This document shows positions 34,225-37,145 of a DNA stretch of 37,145 nucleotides, in pieces (positions within the stretch are counted from its first letter, which is position 1; each line of letters begins with the position of its first letter). The translations under genes and the position numbers were made by a program. This DNA is from Pleurotus djamor (taxonomy: Eukaryota > Basidiomycota > Agaricomycetes > Agaricales > Pleurotaceae), in NCBI GenBank assembly GCA_029747585.1, contig JAPEVF010000095.1:77258-114402 (forward strand), read 5' to 3'. Under the pieces are notes generated by a model that saw only the letters and a list, made by a program, of their open reading frames with translations, did not search any database and was not told where the DNA came from.

Positions 34225-35239
34225 ACCTGCGCAGACGAGGAAGGGGCCGGCCGTAAAAATGTGAGAGAAAGACCAGTCAACGATCAACGTTGACTTTCGA
34301 TGAGAGGGTTGGATCAAAGAGAGAGTTAACTGCGTCAGTGGGGGGCAGGAACGCTACTAGTCACCTCACTGACACACCGGGTGTAATGCGTCTTGCTTTG
34401 TTGAGTTCGCGGCCCCTGTCAGGGCTGAAAGGGACCGTGGGCCAGAGCCTTGGCACTTCGAACCACTGGCACTGGGTGGAGCGACTCATTCAACTCACCC
34501 CAGCGCAAGTCCTAACTGAAACAGAGCTGACGTCGCTTGTTTACCATTGGTATAAATGTGACCAGAACTTTACTCAGCGCCGTTGGTTTGTGTCGCTCTC
34601 GCCTTCGAGAATAAGTAGGGGAAACAGTGCATGCTTCCGTCTCGGTTCGATCAGCCGATGGGTTAGATATGAGCAGGTACGTTGTGTGGAAGTTCATGAT
34701 GAGTACACAACGGACGATCGCAGCCATTCTATCCTAGACCTTCAAAGCTTAGCGCTTAGGCTTCACCAGCACCCGTAGCCCCTCTAAAATCCAGCTCCGA
34801 TTGGGCACCGACAGTCCGCGATGGAAATGACAGAACTTCCTTTTGTGGAAGCCGTGCGTGTTCGACTGTTCTTGGACTGTTCGCAGTTCGCTTTGCAACC
34901 TCCCAGCCTTGGCCAGTGTCCCACTCGGGCTATTCCATTGCTATTGTCTCTAAAAGGAATGAAAGGACTCTATCCTACTCCTGTATTCAAATTTGAAACT
35001 TCACCGTCGTCTTTGACTGGGTCTNGTCCGACTGCCCCCAGAGATTCACATAGGATATATACACTGTACCGTAACATACGTGAGAAAGGGTAATACAATT
35101 GTATTGTATGTTATGGTCCCAGGGGGTGAAATGGGGAGCTGCCCAATTTGGACACATTATTCTCGACTGAATATGTGATGAAAGGGGACTACTACCATGC
35201 TCTGCTGGGCCCAGGGAGTGAGTATGATGAAGCTGGACT
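34225..35239. other. intergenic region upstream of zinc-module protein B
   Basis: No gene is supported. A 162-codon open frame (34290-34778, +) lacks an ATG start, domain features and splice context. Near 35071-35113, TAACATAC and GTATGTTA flank a 14-bp perfect palindrome centred on CAATTG (35092-35105). Confidence 0.4.
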
Positions 35240-35255
35240 ATATTACTAGTAATAT
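35240..35255. repeat. 16-bp perfect palindrome
   Basis: ATATTACTAGTAATAT reads the same on both strands. It is AT-rich and stands just left of the GC-rich repeat field. Confidence 0.8.
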
Positions 35256-35299
35256 AAAAAATATTATGGGTAAAATCACAAAAGTAGGCCTTGAGTAGG

Positions 35300-36470
35300 C
35301 CCCGGGCGGGTCCGCTTCCACCCAAGGCGCAGCCACCATGCCACGAATACACCCATTGCTGGGTGGGGAAAGTGAAGGATAGTTTGAGGAATATTTAATG
35401 GGCCTGTAGAAAACGATGTAGCATGCATAGCGGGGCCGGGCGGGTCCGCTTTTTCTAAAGCGCAGCCACAAATACAGAGAATATATTTTCACACATTTAT
35501 ATCAACCTGCTTTGTATCTATCTGGAGGTGTATAACAATCTAGTAAGCACAGCCCATGTAAAAGCGGGGCCAGAGGGGTCCGCTTTTCCTAAAGCACATT
35601 TTGGTAGCGAGGTTAGAATGGAGCCGCGCGGGTCCGCTTTTCCTAAAATACAGCCAGCCGCATCGGGGCCGGAGGGGTCCGCNTTTCTGAGAGCACAGCC
35701 ACATGCAAAAGCGGGGCCGAAGGCTCCACTTTTTTAGAGATGAAACTACAAATCATCATTCAAGATCGTACAAAATAATTGATGATTTGATAACATGCTA
35801 ATAATAGGCTTGTATACATTGATTCAAAGTGTTAGTTATAGTAGTAGGGCCCAGTAGGGTCCGCTTTTGGTCCGCTTTTGGCTTCTAAATAGTTACAGAT
35901 ACCATGATACTATCATATACTCTCCAAAAATGCGAGTTAAATCCTGTAAGTATAGCTCTAATGAGTATACAGACTTGCGCTCAAATCCCCAGGCCCCGGG
36001 CGGGTCCGCATTTTCCCGCGGTCACTTCTAGGGCCTAGCTGTACTCAGAAATTGCTAGTATTTTAAAGAACTAATATAAGAATCACTTATTGGCAGTGGG
36101 TCCTACGTATTTTGCTACTTGGGTATTTTGTGATTTGCCCCGGGCGGGTCCGCATTTTTCCCGCGGCCCCAGTGGACTTCAATTCTCATGGCTCTGTGAT
36201 TCCCCCTTGTCTTATCTCCCCTACTTGGTATGATAATCAATACAACTGTTATTCTGGTTGGGATCAAACCTCTTGGCTCTTGGATGGGTCCGCACTTTTC
36301 CGTGGTGCCATAAACCTCAAATGGTGTTATAATGAGATCTGAGATGTCACACACCAAGCTGGCAAGGATAGCCTCCCCAAGTTTTCTCTCTAAATGGGTG
36401 TATCATGGCATGGACAGGACTACATGGGATGACTTGACTTGTGAATGGTTGAAGAGCGGACCCTTTTAAA
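35300..36470. repeat. dispersed GC-rich GGTCCGC microrepeat family
   Basis: GGTCCGC starts at 35309, 35443, 35577, 35631, 35676, 35858, 35869, 36003, 36147 and 36287 on the plus strand and at 36456 on the minus strand. A diverged copy lies at 35722. Copies sit in AT-richer DNA and carry GC-rich 5' flanks (GGGGCC or CCCCGGGCG) and a T tract on the 3' side. Several flanks pair with the core to make short hairpins. No coding or transposase frame accompanies them. Confidence 0.8.
35424..35740 (+). repeat. tandem sub-array of about 45-54-bp units
   Basis: Units share the order AAAGCGGGGCC, a 4-6-base spacer, GGGTCCGCTTTTCCTAAA and then GCACAGCCACATG. The first unit (core at 35443) stands 134 bp from the next; the following cores are spaced 54, 45 and 46 bp. 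AAAAGCGG and CCGCTTTT within a unit are reverse complements. Confidence 0.7.
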
Positions 36471-37145
36471 TATGGGTAAGTGATACGAATTTACTTTTGG
36501 GCTGATGTTAGAATCTACATATAATGTATTTTCATTTTTTTGAACCGTTCAAAAAATTACTACATAATGATAGACAGTACAGGAATACAGAATAATACCG
36601 CACATACAGCCAGCAATGGTATCCAGAAACTCACAAAATTTCTTTGTGCAGAAAGCGTGAAGATATCTAACTTCCTTCAGTGGTCTCCACAATATCGTGA
36701 GTGTACATGCTTTTGTTTTTGGTGGATGAGTTCAGGATATCTGCAATAAGGTAAATGTTATCAGTGTTAAGATCAGCTTGTATCCCACTGACCCGGGATG
36801 GTAGAAACCAAGGATAACTCTCACAAGATCATAAGCAAGGGTCTCGTACATCAGGAAAAACAGATAAGCTTTGCAGTTCTGCACAGAACATTACAGAGCT
36901 GCCAGAGGCTTACAGGGTTACAGGGCTGACAGATTGGGTACCTGCTGTGACTTTTCTGGATAGTCTCATACAGATGGTTGACAGGATATTAACAGACCTG
37001 GTTAGATACCCACAGCCTAATTTTAGACTCAACGCTCCATGGTATTTAATATATAATGCTGAATTACACCCAATTACTATACACATTCAAATGATCGATG
37101 ATGCTCAAACACAGTGCAGCATACTCATCTCTACCATAAGGTCAA
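36471..37145. other. AT-rich right flank without a supported gene
   Basis: I see no gene, tRNA or terminal repeat. The one clear element is a perfect palindrome at 36536-36556. Small words such as TTACAGGG and GGCTTACAG recur around 36900-36930. Confidence 0.4.
36536..36556. repeat. 21-bp palindrome (10-bp arms, 1-nt centre)
   Basis: TTTTTTGAAC, a single C, then GTTCAAAAAA. The arms pair perfectly and it could extrude as a small hairpin or bind a dimeric factor; chance in AT-rich DNA is the null. Confidence 0.8.

Noticed and set aside
34290..34778. 162-codon open frame on the plus strand
   Set aside because: It begins without ATG, has no recognisable domain, and lies in the upstream region of the minus-strand zinc-module gene.
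35528..35737. 69-codon frame spanning the tandem repeats as a protein gene
   Set aside because: It is open because the units are GC-rich with lengths near multiples of three; other copies of the repeat read in other frames.
36115..36357. 80-codon minus-strand ORF in the repeat region
   Set aside because: It is formed by the repeat (reading NADPPGA) and AT-rich flank; no start context or conservation.
35300..36470. CRISPR-like array
   Set aside because: Spacing is irregular, units are degenerate, no cas genes exist, and the organism is a eukaryote.

Overview
The window reads as nuclear DNA of a filamentous basidiomycete, most likely an Agaricomycete. Most genes carry many short GT-AG introns (usually about 50-60 nt), genes lie close together on both strands, and several protein families are typical of mushroom-forming fungi: DUF7223-like secreted proteins, GPI-type chitin deacetylases, sedolisins and a microsomal P450. 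There are many N bases, especially around 11.4-15.3 kb, so single-base frame breaks may be sequencing errors.

Layout. 1-557 (+): 3' end of a coiled-coil protein. 854-3761 (-): mitochondrial elongation factor G (MEF1). 3934-6137 (+): nucleolar circularly permuted GTPase of the NUG1/Grn1/GNL3 family, divergent from MEF1. 6545-8784 (+): secreted DUF7223-like protein. 9836-11365 (-): protein with a disordered N-terminus and three C-terminal zinc-binding modules. 11.4-13.1 kb: N-rich intergenic DNA. 13099-15034 (+): membrane-anchored chitin deacetylase. 15640-16971 (-): Asp-box/propeller-like gene with several lesions, probably a pseudogene. 17729-20045 (+): secreted sedolisin. 20285-22286 (-): cytochrome P450. 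22547-26664 (-): WDR48/UAF1-like WD40 protein. 26889-28382 (-): single-pass membrane protein with a fungal ectodomain. 28670-28740 (-): tRNA-Glu(CTC). 28893-29811 (-): 2-Cys peroxiredoxin. 30072-32909 (-): 5-oxoprolinase reduced to its HyuA half. 33273-34224 (-): second zinc-module protein with the same architecture as the one at 9.8-11.4 kb. 34.2-37.1 kb: no supported gene; it holds a family of GC-rich hairpin-forming microrepeats in AT-richer DNA.

The genes do not form an obvious pathway cluster. Core housekeeping functions (mitochondrial translation, ribosome biogenesis, deubiquitinase regulation, peroxide detoxification, glutathione-cycle salvage, a tRNA) are mixed with secreted or surface functions (chitin deacetylation, extracellular proteolysis, DUF7223-like protein, membrane ectodomain). 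The least explained features are the GGTCCGC hairpin repeats near the right end, the 5-oxoprolinase that stops at a domain boundary, the paired zinc-module proteins, and several splice structures that need a 2-nt exon or introns of 30 nt or less.
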